Below, one piece after another: positions 10,412 through 19,250 of a DNA stretch of 64,000 nt (position 1 is its first letter; each line of letters starts with the position of its first letter). Where the stretch lies: NCBI GenBank assembly GCA_949130485.1, contig OX422204.1, positions 6,510,015 through 6,574,014 of the forward strand, given 5' to 3'. The translations under genes and the position numbers were made by a program. The notes below the pieces were generated by a model, which was not told the origin of the DNA, searched no databases, and worked only from the letters and a program-made list of their open reading frames with translations. This DNA comes from Agelas oroides. Its lineage: Eukaryota > Porifera > Demospongiae > Agelasida > Agelasidae.

Positions 10412-12110
10412 TGTGTGTGCATGTGCGTGTGTGTGCGTGCGTGCGTGTGTGAGTGTGGTGTGACAGTAAGTCGCTCAGTAAACTAGTCAGTAAGTTGCTC
10501 AGTAAACTAGTCAGTAAGTCGCTCAGTAAACTAGTCAGTACGTCGCTCAGTAAACTAGTCAGTAAGTCGCTCAGTAAACTAGTCAGTAAGTCGCTCAGTA
10601 AACTAGTCAGTACGTCGCTCAGTAAACTAGTCAGTACGTCGCTCAGTAAACTAGTCAGTACGTCGCTCAGTAAACTAGTCAGTAAGTCGCTCAGTAAACT
10701 CTACCTACCACATGTCTAGTGATGTGGAGTATTCAGTTGATCCCATGAGCACGTCAGGAGGACGGTACCACAATGTGACGACCTCATGGGAGTAGGTATG
10801 TGTGGGCACTGACTTGGCACGTGCCAGGCCTGGTGTGGACGTCGAGAATGGAGAAGGGGAGGAAGAAAGGAGAATGGAACAGGGGAGGATAGAGAGGGAG
10901 GAGAAATGGGAGAAGAAGAGGACGGGGAGGAGGAAGGACAAGAGGAGTGAAAGAATGGGGTGAGGAATGGAGGAGGAGGAGGAGGGGGGAGGGGGGAGGG
11001 GGAGGAGGAGGGAGGGGGAGGGAGAGGGGGAAGGGGGAGGGGGAGGAGGGGGGAGGAGGGGGAGGGAGAGGAGGAGGAGGAGGAGAGAGAAGGGAGAACA
11101 TAAGGGTAACACTGTTCACTGTCTTTCTTGTTACCATGGTGATACCAATATAAGACTGTTATCAGAAAAGCTATCATCAACTTTGACAGCTGTTAATCAG
11201 TTCATCGGTTGCAGTGCCTCACAACTCACCAAAGTCTGCCAGCTTCAGCTCTCCACTCTCGTTGATGAGTAAGTTCTGAGGTTTTAGGTCCCTGTGGAGT
11301 ATCTTCCTCTCGTGACAGAAGTTGAGTCCTCTTAGCAGCTGGAACATGAACAACTGGACATTGTGAGGGTCAAGAGGACCGGGGTGTTTCTCCATGTAGC
11401 GACTGAGATCGGTGTCCTGTGAGAGAAGGGAGGGAGGGGGAGGGAGGGAGGGGGAGGGAGGGAGGGAGGGAGGGAGGGAGGGGGATTAGACCAGGTGAAG
11501 GCAATGTGAGGGAGAAGAAGAGAGACCCTCTGAAAGACACAAAGATACTAGGCTCTCTCCTACTTTACTGCAAGCAACAGAAAGCCAGGGCCTGGGAATG
11601 ATGTCTATGATTCTTTAAATCCACTGTTCAATGAAGTGTACTCACCACATATTCAAAGACGAAGGTAAGATTGGTTGGTGTGTGGATGATGTCGTGAAGA
11701 GTGACAATGTTTGCATGTTTCAGTCCTTTCAATAGTGAGGCTAAAGAGGGAGAGGGGGAAAAAATTGAGATTCAAGCAAACTCTATTCATTACTGTGACC
11801 ATTATCAATCAAATGACCATCACATGACCATCACATGACCATCACATGACTGACACATGACCATCACATGACCATCACATGACCATCACATGACCGTCAC
11901 ATGACTGACACATGACTGACACATGACTAACACACCTTCTCTAATGGCTGTAAAGGGCGTGCCCTCCTCTGAGTTCAGTCGGATCTCCTTGAGAGCCACC
12001 AGCTGTCCATTAACATTACTGATTCCCTTGTACACAGTGGCATAAGAACCTTCTCCTAATGCTTCAAGCTTCTTGTAGGTATCTAGCCGCCCAAATGGAG
12101 GAGAGCCAAG
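8121..12110 (-). CDS. PFTAIRE-type cyclin-dependent kinase (CDK14/15-like)
   Basis: Minus-strand gene read from spliced exons 11936-12110, 11646-11740, 11230-11416, 10709-10829, 10271-10364, 10061-10124, 9499-9547 and 8121-8320 (TAA at 8121-8123). All have GT-AG borders and, except before the last, matching phases. Landmarks in order: glycine loop [21 protein letters not shown] with the ATP lysine, the signature PFTAIRE helix, [59 protein letters not shown], and a C-terminal [22 protein letters not shown] (not PSTAIRE or PCTAIRE) places it with CDK14/15, which pair with membrane-tethered cyclin Y in Wnt signalling (family knowledge). The N-terminus would lie beyond 12110, toward or past the N gap. 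The short stretch that should link the 9499-9547 exon to the last exon was not found with confidence; one exon may be missing or diverged. Confidence 0.9.
9607..10058. repeat. complex (CA)n microsatellite in CDK intron
   Basis: About 450 bases of CA repeat with interspersed ATGCAC and CATAAACACA units. Long Cys/Val and His/Thr frames over it on both strands are repeat artefacts. It lies in the intron between the 9499-9547 and 10061-10124 exons. Confidence 0.9.
10366..10700. repeat. (GT)n tract and 24-bp minisatellite in CDK intron
   Basis: A GT run (10366-10456) is followed by about ten copies of a 24-bp unit, AGTAAGTCGCTCAGTAAACT plus AGTC, ending at about 10700, eight bases before a splice donor. 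Because 24 is a multiple of three, the array is open in frame (KSLSKLVS repeats), but it sits inside the intron next to exon 10709-10829. Confidence 0.88.
10840..11100. repeat. polypurine GGA-rich tract
   Basis: Intronic GGA/GGGA-rich stretch (on the gene strand polypyrimidine) between CDK exons. A smaller GGGA run is at 11425-11485. The (Gly/Glu/Arg)n and (Pro/Ser)n frames are artefacts. Confidence 0.8.
11815..11935. repeat. 11-bp minisatellite (ACATGACCATC)n
   Basis: About ten imperfect copies of an 11-base unit in the intron directly next to the PFTAIRE exon. No coding content. Confidence 0.85.
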
Positions 12111-12114
12111 CTGG

Positions 12115-12390
12115 GGAGAGGAGGAGAGGGAAAGGGAAGGGGAGGGGGGGAGAGAGGAGGAGAGGGAAAGGGAAGGGGAGGGGGGGAGAGAGGAGGAGAG
12201 GGAAAGGGAAGGGGAGGGGGGGAGAGAGGAGGGGAGGAGCAGGGAGGAGAGGGGAGGGGAGGAGAGGAGAGGGGAGAGAGGAAGAAAGGAAGGAAGGGAG
12301 GGGAGGAGAGAGGAGGAAGAGAGAGGAAGGAGAGGAGGGAGGGAAAGGGGAGAGGAAGAAGAGAGAAGGGAGAAAGAGAAGAGAGGAGCT
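12115..12390. repeat. GGA/GAGG purine-rich tract before gap
   Basis: Purine-only sequence with a repeated segment GGAGAGGGAAAGGGAAGGGG at 12122, 12156 and 12190. It borders the assembly gap, which probably reflects failure to assemble this repeat. Confidence 0.8.
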
Positions 12391-12405
12391 ATAAAAACAT
12401 TGGTG

Positions 12406-12605
12406 NNNNNNNNNNNNNNNNNNNNNNNNNNNNNNNNNNNNNNNNNNNNNNNNNNNNNNNNNNNNNNNNNNNNNNNNNNNNNNNNNNNNNNNNNNNNNNN
12501 NNNNNNNNNNNNNNNNNNNNNNNNNNNNNNNNNNNNNNNNNNNNNNNNNNNNNNNNNNNNNNNNNNNNNNNNNNNNNNNNNNNNNNNNNNNNNNNNNNNN
12601 NNNNN
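12406..12605. other. assembly gap (200 N)
   Basis: Exactly 200 undetermined bases. The left side is the CDK gene region, the right side is the middle of a myotubularin intron, so linkage and distance across it are not shown by sequence. Confidence 0.99.
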
Positions 12606-13190
12606 CTCCCACTATCCCCTCTCCCACCGACCCCTCTCCCACCATCACCAACCCCTCTCCCACTATCCCCTCTCCCACCGTCCCCTCTCCCACCATCACC
12701 ATCCCTCTCCCACTATCCCTCTCCCACCCGCCCCTCTCCCACTATCCCCTCTCCCACCATCCCCTCTCCCACCATCACCATCGCCTCTCCCACTATCCCC
12801 TCTCCCACCGTCCCCTCTCCCACCATCACCATCCCTCTCCCACTATCCCCTCTCCCACCATCACCATCCCCTCTCCCACTATCCCCTCTCCCACCATCCC
12901 CTCACCCACCATCCCCTCACCCACCACCCCCTCCCACTATTCCCTCTCCCACCATCCCCCCTCCCACTATTCCCTCTCCCACCATCCCCCCTCCCACTAT
13001 TCCCCCTCCCACTATTCCCTCTCCCACCATCCCCTCTCCCACTATCCCCTCTCCACCATCCCCTCTCCCACTATCCCCTCTCCCACCCATCCCCTTCCCA
13101 CCATCCCCTCCCCACCATCCCCTCTCCCACCATCACCATCCCCTCTCCCACTATTCCCTCCCACCATCCCCTCTCCCACTGTTCTCCCTC
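12606..13190. repeat. CCCCTCTCCCACCAT minisatellite (myotubularin intron 8)
   Basis: Imperfect ~15-bp units of CCCCTCTCCCACYAT with occasional ACCATCACCAT. It is the counterpart of 39178-39730 in the second myotubularin copy, directly before the exon starting [11 protein letters not shown]. Pro/Ser/His frames are artefacts. Confidence 0.88.
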
Positions 13191-13291
13191 CTCTCAGCCT
13201 CCGCAAGCTACAGGACATTTGCTACCCAGATGTGGATGTCCAGAGATGGTTCTCAAACCTGGAGGTCCACACACTGGCTGGACCACATCAA

Positions 13292-13664
13292 GGTCACCCT
13301 CACATCCCTCCCTCTCCCTCCTTCACCCTCACACATCCCTCCCTCACACCCCTCCCTCTCCCTCCTTCACCCTCACACATCCTCCCTCACACCTCTCCCT
13401 CTCCCTCCTCCACCCTCACACCCCTCCCTCTCCCTCCTCCACCCTCACACCCCTCCCTCTCCCTCCTCCACCCTCACACCCCCTCCCTCTCCCTCCTCCA
13501 CCCTCACACCCCTCCCTCTCCCTCCTCCACCCTCACACCCCCCCTCCCTCTCCCTCCTCCACCCTCACACCCCTCCCTCTCCTCCTCCACCCTCACACCC
13601 CCCTCCCTCTCCCTCCTCCACCCTCACACCCCTCCCTCTCCCTCCTCCACCCTCACACATCCAG
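13292..13664. repeat. CCTCCCTCTCCCTCC minisatellite (myotubularin intron 9)
   Basis: About 29-30-bp units of CACCCTCACACCCCTCCCTC followed by TCCCTCCTC fill the intron. The matching array in copy 2 is 39836-40209. It forms a long polypyrimidine tract leading to the acceptor. Confidence 0.88.
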
Positions 13665-14254
13665 CAGTGTTAGGAGCGGCAGTGAGAGTAGCGGAGGTGA
13701 TTGAGAAGCAAAAGTCCTCCGTCTTAGTCCATTGTACAGATGGCTGGGACAGAACTGCTCAGCTCACCGCTCTGGCCATGTTGATGTTGGACCCTTATTT
13801 CAGAACAATCAGAGGATTTGAGGTGGGGTGTGTGTGTGTGCGTGCGTGCGTGCATGCGTGTGTGTGTGTGTGGTAATTATACAATGAGAGAGGAGTGTCA
13901 GTGGAGTGGAGGAGGGTTTTAACTGACTCTTACTGTCTTCATTCTAGACCGTCCTTGAGAAAGGAGTGGATCTCATTTGGGCACAAGTTTTCGCAGGTAC
14001 AGTTGCAGTGATGGTCATCAATTTGCCTTGAACCCAGGCTTTCCGTTCCGTATAATCGCCAAGCTGTCATTCCTGTGTAGACATGATCTCATTCTCGGAC
14101 CACGACTAGCCTAAATTAGGACTAACTGTTACCAACTTAAAATATTTTCAGTTTAAATATTACAGTGTCCGTTGTTTCACTTTGTAAAGTTGCTACGTAT
14201 TTCTTCTCTGTAGCGTGTCGGTCATGGGGATCGGAATCACAGCGATGACCAGAG

Positions 14255-14308
14255 AGCTCCCATCTTTCTCCAGTTTGTGGACTGTGTGTGGCAGATGACA
14301 GTGCAGGT

Positions 14309-14339
<31 letters not shown>

Positions 14340-15190
14340 GGGGGGGGGGGAGGGGGAGGAGGGAGGGGGAGGGTAGAGCTCCCATCTTTCTCCAGTTTAT
14401 GGACTGTGTGTGGCAGATGACAGTGCAGGTGTGTGTGTGTGGGTGTGTGTGGATGGAGGAGGGGGGGAGGAGGGAGGGGGAGGGTAGAGCTCCCATCTTT
14501 CTCCAGTTTGTGGACTGTGTGTGGCAGATGACAGTGCAGGTGTGTGTGGGGGTGTGTGTGGATGGAGGAGGGAGGGAGGGGGAGGGCAGAGCTCCCATCT
14601 TTCTCCAGTTTGTGGACTGTGTGTGGCAGATGACAGTGCAGGTGTGTGTGTGTGGGTGTGTGGGTGGAGGAGGGAGGGGGAGGGTAGAGCTCCCATCTTT
14701 CTCCAGTTTGTGGACTGTGTGTGGCAGATGACAATGCAGGTGAGTGTGTGTGTGTGTGTGTGTGGATGGAGGAGGGAGGGAGGAGGGAGGGGGAGGGTAG
14801 AGCTCCCATCTTTCTCCAGTTTGTGGACTGTGTGTGGCAGATGACAATGCAGGTGTGTGTGTGTGTGTGTGTGTGTGTGGATGGAGGAGGGAGGGAGGAG
14901 GGAGGGGGAGGGCAGGGCTCCCATCTTTCTCCAGTTTATGGACTGTGTGTGGCAGATGACAGTGCAGGTGTGTGTGTGTGGGTGTGTGGATGGAAGAGGG
15001 AGGGAGGAGGGAGGGGGAGGGCAGGGCTCCCATCTTTCTCCAGTTTATGGACTGTGTGTGGCAGATGACAGTGCAGGTGTGTGTGTGTGGGTGTGTGGAT
15101 GGAGGAGGGAGGGAGGAGGGAGGGGGAGGGCAGGGCTCCCATCTTTCTCCAGTTTGTGGACTATGTGTGGCAGATGACAGTGCAGGTGTG
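14255..15190 (+). repeat. exon-tail tandem array, 9 units (copy 1)
   Basis: The last ~52 bases of myotubularin exon 12 (coding [17 protein letters not shown]) plus the donor GT and the following GT/G-rich intron start are repeated in tandem. Units begin at 14255, 14377 and 14488 and then at ~100-115-bp intervals to about 15135. Each unit keeps the coding segment almost unchanged (FVDCVW or FMDCVW, MTVQ or MTMQ) and the CAG-GT donor; the exon 5' part ([14 protein letters not shown]) is not repeated. Copy 2 has six units. Confidence 0.9.
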
Positions 15191-15314
15191 TATGTGGGGG
15201 GGGAAGGGGGAGGGCAGAATCAGTGCTCCTGTGAGTAGTGCTTGCCCAACGTCAGGAAACATGTCTAGTACTGACCCAGTGTTCCCACACAAGGAATCTA
15301 TCCTTACTGTGTAG

Positions 15315-15450
15315 GTGGAGGAGGGAGGGGGAGGGGGAGGGAGGGGGAGGGGGAGGGAGGGGGAGGGGGAGGGAGGGGGAGGGAGGGGGAGGGAGGGGGA
15401 GGGAGGGGGAAGGAGGGGGAGGGAGGGGGAGGGAGGGAGAGTCTATCCTT
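15315..15450. repeat. GGGAGGGGGAGG polypurine tract
   Basis: Simple G-rich repeat with many G-triplets on the plus strand, in the intron between myotubularin exons 12 and 13. It is a strong candidate G-quadruplex tract by composition. Counterpart at 41575-41715. Confidence 0.85.
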
Positions 15451-15637
15451 ACTTGGTCTGGGGAGCTAACGCATGCATGTGTAGTGTATGCTATAAACTG
15501 ACATGGAGATGATTTGTCCACCTGTAGTTTCCCTATGCCTTTGAGTTCAATGAGCACTTTCTTGTCACCATACTGGACCATCTATACAGGTATGTGTATT
15601 TGTGTAATAGATATTACATGGCAGCCATAGCCTCGTT

Positions 15638-15716
15638 CCCAGGCCCTCGCCCAGCTTCCCGTCGCTTGCAGTATTAAGCGTACTGCAAGCGACAGGAAGC
15701 TGGGCGAGGGCCTGGG
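15638..15716. mobile_element. snap-back MITE, 36-bp arms
   Basis: Left arm from CCCAGGCCCTCGCCCAGC and right arm GCTGGGCGAGGGCCTGGG are reverse complements with one mismatch and a ~7-bp loop. Preceded by GCCTCGTTC, an end motif shared with several other snap-back elements here (9092-9156, 16402-16463, 63931-end). Counterpart at 41912-41990. Confidence 0.75.
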
Positions 15717-16401
15717 ATTTACGGTCACTAACTACCTGACTCTGAGGGCAGCAGAGCCTGAGGACAAGGGTGGTTATTGTAAACCATAAATCCGTGACCA
15801 ACATGCATTGTGCGTTATATTCTCCACTCTGATTGGTCCTTGCTTATCTGCTTCGATCAAGTGCTCCTCTTTCTTCATAACAATAATGCACCCTATTGTG
15901 TTGAAGTGAGACTAAGTACAGCATAGTTTGTGGCTAAAGTGACTCTTATTCACAGCTGTCACTTAGCAACTAGATCTTTCATTGTCTTATTCAGTTAGGA
16001 GGGTAGCTTCATTACAGGGGATGTGATTCACTGATTGTGTGTACATGTACACATTGGACAGTGTATCACTGACTCATCTGTCCAACACTTCTCTTCGTGT
16101 GAACATACAGCTGTCTTTTCGGAACATTCCTGTACAACTGTGAGAGAGCAAGACTGGAAGCTGTAAGTTGACTTGTGCTCTGTAGGAATCTGTTCATCTG
16201 TTTTGGTAAAGAAATCTGTTCATCTGTTTTGGTAAAGAAATCTGTTTATCTATTTTGGTAAAGAAATCTGTCTTTCGTTGTTGTGTGCAGGGAGTGAAGG
16301 AAAAGACCATATCTCTTTGGAGCTTCATCAACAGTCAGGTGGATCACATTTTATGGAGAAGTTGTTTTTTAAAAAAGGTTGAGATCCAGGCAGGGTTTGA
16401 A

Positions 16402-16463
16402 CTAGCCTCGTTCCCAGGCTCTTTGCCCCCATTTTTGAGGAGAGAGCCTGGGAACGAGGCTAG
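16402..16463. mobile_element. snap-back MITE, 21-bp perfect arms
   Basis: CTAGCCTCGTTCCCAGGCTC at 16402 is matched by an exact reverse complement ending at 16463, loop of 20 bases. Located in the intron after myotubularin exon 15. Counterpart at 42615-42676 with one mismatch. Confidence 0.75.
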
Positions 16464-16556
16464 ATTTGAACCTTCTGTTTTCCACTGATGCTCTTACCAC
16501 TGGAGCCCTGGAGCTCTGGCATTGGGCTGATTGCCACAGGCACAATTTGGTTCTCT

Positions 16557-16650
16557 ATTCATTATCAAGGCAGCATTCTCTATTCATTATCAAGGCAGCA
16601 TTCTCTATTCATTATCAAGGCAGCATTCTCTATTCATTATCAAGGCAGCA
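16557..16650. repeat. 26-bp tandem repeat in intron 15
   Basis: Four copies of a 26-bp unit (ATTCATTATCAAGGCAGC plus TTCTCT) here versus three in the copy at 42770-42840. Short intronic minisatellite. Confidence 0.8.
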
Positions 16651-16883
16651 CATTATTCATTCATTATTTGTACACAAGGCAGTGCAAAATGTTCAGTTAA
16701 ATGACAACCATGTTGTAAAATATGCATGTTGGACCTCCTCTGGGCAGATCTTGTACCTGTTGCGCTTGTTTGAATAAAACTGGTATACATGTATCCTGTG
16801 TGACTATGTTTATGTTTTTGTTTTTGTTTTGTTAGATTGATGTTTACAAGAATCCTCTATATGCTGAGCATATACACCAGGAG

Positions 16884-17396
16884 GTATGTCAATACACACA
16901 CAGTGCACGTCAGACAGTCTTGAGCCATCTTAGTAGTAGGCTCGTGCCCAGACCCCACCCGAGCCAGACAGTCTGGATGTCGTATGGAAAATCGACAATC
17001 CATGCAGTCGTCGTCACTTTGGACACTCAACGCCTCAAAAAAGTCTGTAGAAGTCCTCGTCATACTTTAGACGTCCACAGCTGCAAGGAAACGTCAGTGG
17101 AGGCTACACCATAAGCGCACGCATAAGTTAAAATTCAAGCGACACCATTTTTCCTCTCAAAAACTGGTCCGGCCAAAGCCATACTGGCCGTACCGCTCGC
17201 GCTGGCCTTGCAGGTGAACAAGGTGGCTATATTGTTCAGTCACTTGCTTATATCTCAAAATGTATTGTAGTGAAGATTAATATTCTCATAATGGTCACCA
17301 TAGCAACACTATTAGAAAGCATTATTATCACAACACCATTGTGTACACATTACTTGTGTTCATGGCTGATACCTTGTTCCTCTGTCTCTCCCCCAG
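16884..17396. other. myotubularin exon 16 to Kelch A spacer with MITE
   Basis: Contains a single copy of the 54-bp unit (16913-16966) that is amplified to 24 copies at the equivalent place in unit 2. About 16970-17235 is a dispersed element that occurs again at about 44415-44680 and inverted at 55285-55710. The expected next myotubularin exon (family motif around LYPVA...LELW) was not found. Confidence 0.6.
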
Positions 17397-18371
17397 TCTC
17401 TGCTGCTCCACCTACACTCCAGACTGAGATGGAGGAAAGCGGCCAACCTCCCAGTAGCAATGAACAACCACCACATAGTGAGGATTGGGAGCACCATCTA
17501 CTGTGGTGGGGGGTACACAGACAACATTGACACAGAAAGGCAGTTGTTCCAGTACAATCCCAAACAAGACACATGGTCACAGCTTCCCATTTGCCCCACT
17601 CGTCAGTTTGGACTCACCCAGCTAGATGGGAAGCTAGTGACAGTGGGAGGTAACAGAATTGATAAGATCATCCCCATCAATGATGTTTATGTATTTCAAG
17701 AATCTGAAACATGGGAGAACTCCATCATCCCACCCCTGCCCACAGCACGCATGTACCCAACAGCATTCAATTACAAATCAACACTCATTGTCAGTGGAGG
17801 ACTAACTCACTGGGACACTGACAGTGAACTCAGGACTTATACCAATGCAGTGGAGGTGTTTCAAACCAAGACGTACCAGTGGTACCGTGCTGAGCCTCTA
17901 CCAGTTGCACACAATGCCATGTCATGTGCAATTGTTAATGACACATGTTATCTCATTGGAGGGAACAAGTTACATCATGCATCCAGACAAGCTTATTATA
18001 CATCAGTATCCAACCTGATCTCACAAGCCCTCCCACTTGACCATCCAGAGACCAGCAGTACCCCCCAAGCCTCCCCCTCACCACCCACATGGCAAGTCCT
18101 ACCCGAGTGTCCACTTTATTGCTTCACTGCAGTAGAGCTGGGAGGTTGCCTCCTGGCTATTGGAGGGACGGATGACAGTAATTCTTCATCTTCAGCACTC
18201 CACATGTACTCTCCCAGCACCAACTCATGGGTGAGGATATCCAGTGGGGATCTACCAGTGCCACGATACTCAGCTGCTGCAACACAGTTGGAAGGGGGAG
18301 AAGTCATCTTTGTGGGGGGGAAAATTAAACGAGGCAATCCCACCAAAACTGTTTACATTGGAACTGTGTAG
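17397..18371 (+). CDS. Kelch-repeat protein A (C-terminal exon)
   Basis: Open from the acceptor CCCCCAG|TCTCTG at 17396/17397 to TAG at 18371. The first Met in frame is at 17460, but RWRKAANLPVAMNNHH upstream already fits the end of a Kelch strand, so the frame is probably an exon of a larger protein. Six Gly-Gly doublets mark six Kelch blades: CGGGYT, TVGGNR, VSGGLTHW, LIGGNK, AIGGTDD, FVGGKI, with W residues at the usual later positions (DTWSQLP, QWYRAEP, NSWVRIS). A Ser/Pro/Thr-rich loop (TSSTPQASPSPP) lies between blades 4 and 5. Kelch propellers bind partner proteins; the partner is unknown. The paralogue Kelch C follows kinase exons, whereas this one follows myotubularin exons in a compatible phase. 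Confidence 0.85.
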   Translation, partial: SLLLHLHSRLRWRKAANLPVAMNNHHIVRIGSTIYCGGGYTDNIDTERQLFQYNPKQDTWSQLPICPTRQFGLTQLDGKLVTVGGNRIDKIIPINDVYVFQESETWENSIIPPLPTARMYPTAFNYKSTLIVSGGLTHWDTDSELRTYTNAVEVFQTKTYQWYRAEPLPVAHNAMSCAIVNDTCYLIGGNKLHHASRQAYYTSVSNLISQALPLDHPETSSTPQASPSPPTWQVLPECPLYCFTAVELGGCLLAIGGTDDSNSSSSALHMYSPSTNSWVRISSGDLPVPRYSAAATQLEGGEVIFVGGKIKRGNPTKTVYIGTV

Positions 18372-19250
18372 CACTTCCATCAAACAAAACTGCACACATC
18401 TCAAAGTGAATCACACTACCTTACTGACACACAGACATTTGCATACATAGCTTCATACATGCATATTATTTTTCTATAATTATAGCTGTTGTGTGTACTT
18501 ACGTTGTGTAAAGAAAGGTTCCATTTTACTCCATACACATCCTATTGTGCAAGTACAATTAATATTTTTGTGTGCATTCTATGGCGTTCAACATGCAGTA
18601 ATTATAAAATGTAAACTTGCAAATGTGCAGGTGCTGGAGTATAATATGGTGTCTCATATAGAGAGTGGGAGTTAAATCACTGCCCAAACTCTTTGCTAAG
18701 TTGCAGCATGTAAGAAGAAAGAAAAACAGACAAGTCTGAACCCCATGTACCTATAGCCTGTGTATAGTGAAACAGAGCGCCTATAGTCTCTCCACAGCAC
18801 CATCACTCTTACTAGCCCCACCATAAGATCTACTTGTTGTTTATACAATAAAATTCACCAGTCCCTTCCATATACCTTCCGCTCCACACCCCTCTCCCTT
18901 CCCTTGCTCACCCTCCTCTCTTTCCTTTCCCACTTTCCTCCCTTCTCTTTCTCAGTCTTCTTTCCCTCCCATTAAAAATCAAGATTGCTTACCCAGCACA
19001 ACCAAGGAAGCGCTCAATAGTCACCAGACCCTTTTCCTCATGAGAGGGTGGGGTCTGGGCACAAGACTAACTCCCTACTGTATCCCTGCAGTACCATCAC
19101 TGCTACTAGTCCCACCACAGGCCTCTACCATTAACCTCATCCCAGTCCACCGGCATGGGAATGAGGTTATTGCACCATGAGCTTCAGTAATTGATTGACA
19201 GCTCCCTGAAGCACTAGTTAGAGTGATATGAAAAATGTGTACAGAAATTG
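18372..19250. other. spacer between convergent Kelch A and FIS1 remnant
   Basis: No exon seen. Around 19010-19062 is a GGTCTGGGCACAAGACTA-type end of a dispersed repeat, and near 19132-19165 a short inverted repeat (ACCTCATCCCAGTCCACC...GGAATGAGGT). The same spacer occurs at 45821-46698, and a more distant one at 31102-31984. Confidence 0.5.

Larger units (their letters stand above)
13198..16883 (+). pseudogene. myotubularin, 3' half, frameshifted copy 1
   Basis: Exons matching 9-16 of the intact myotubularin copy: 13198-13292, 13665-13822, 13948-13996, 14214-14306, 15528-15589, 16111-16162, 16291-16338, 16836-16883. The active-site segment [12 protein letters not shown] is present at about 13729-13764. 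Compared with the copy at 35.7-43.1 kb, the first exon has an extra G (GGAGGTCC), the second lacks one G at its acceptor, and the third has an extra G (AAAGGAGTGG). These shift the frame, so as written it is not a working gene. The first part of the gene is absent left of the gap. All three changes are +/-1 G close to an N gap, so consensus errors are an alternative to true decay. Confidence 0.8.

Noticed and set aside
12400..13876. 434-residue Pro/Ser/His protein starting in the N gap
   Set aside because: Translation of unknown bases and C/T-rich intronic minisatellites; only short true myotubularin exons lie within.
14137..15582. Multiple overlapping frames rich in Pro, Thr and His on the minus strand
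   Set aside because: Antisense reading of the exon-tail array and GT/G-rich spacers.
17270..17530. Alternative frame ending EDWEHHLLWWGVHRQH across the Kelch A acceptor
   Set aside because: It is out of frame with the Kelch blades and stops within the first one; the Kelch frame is strongly supported.
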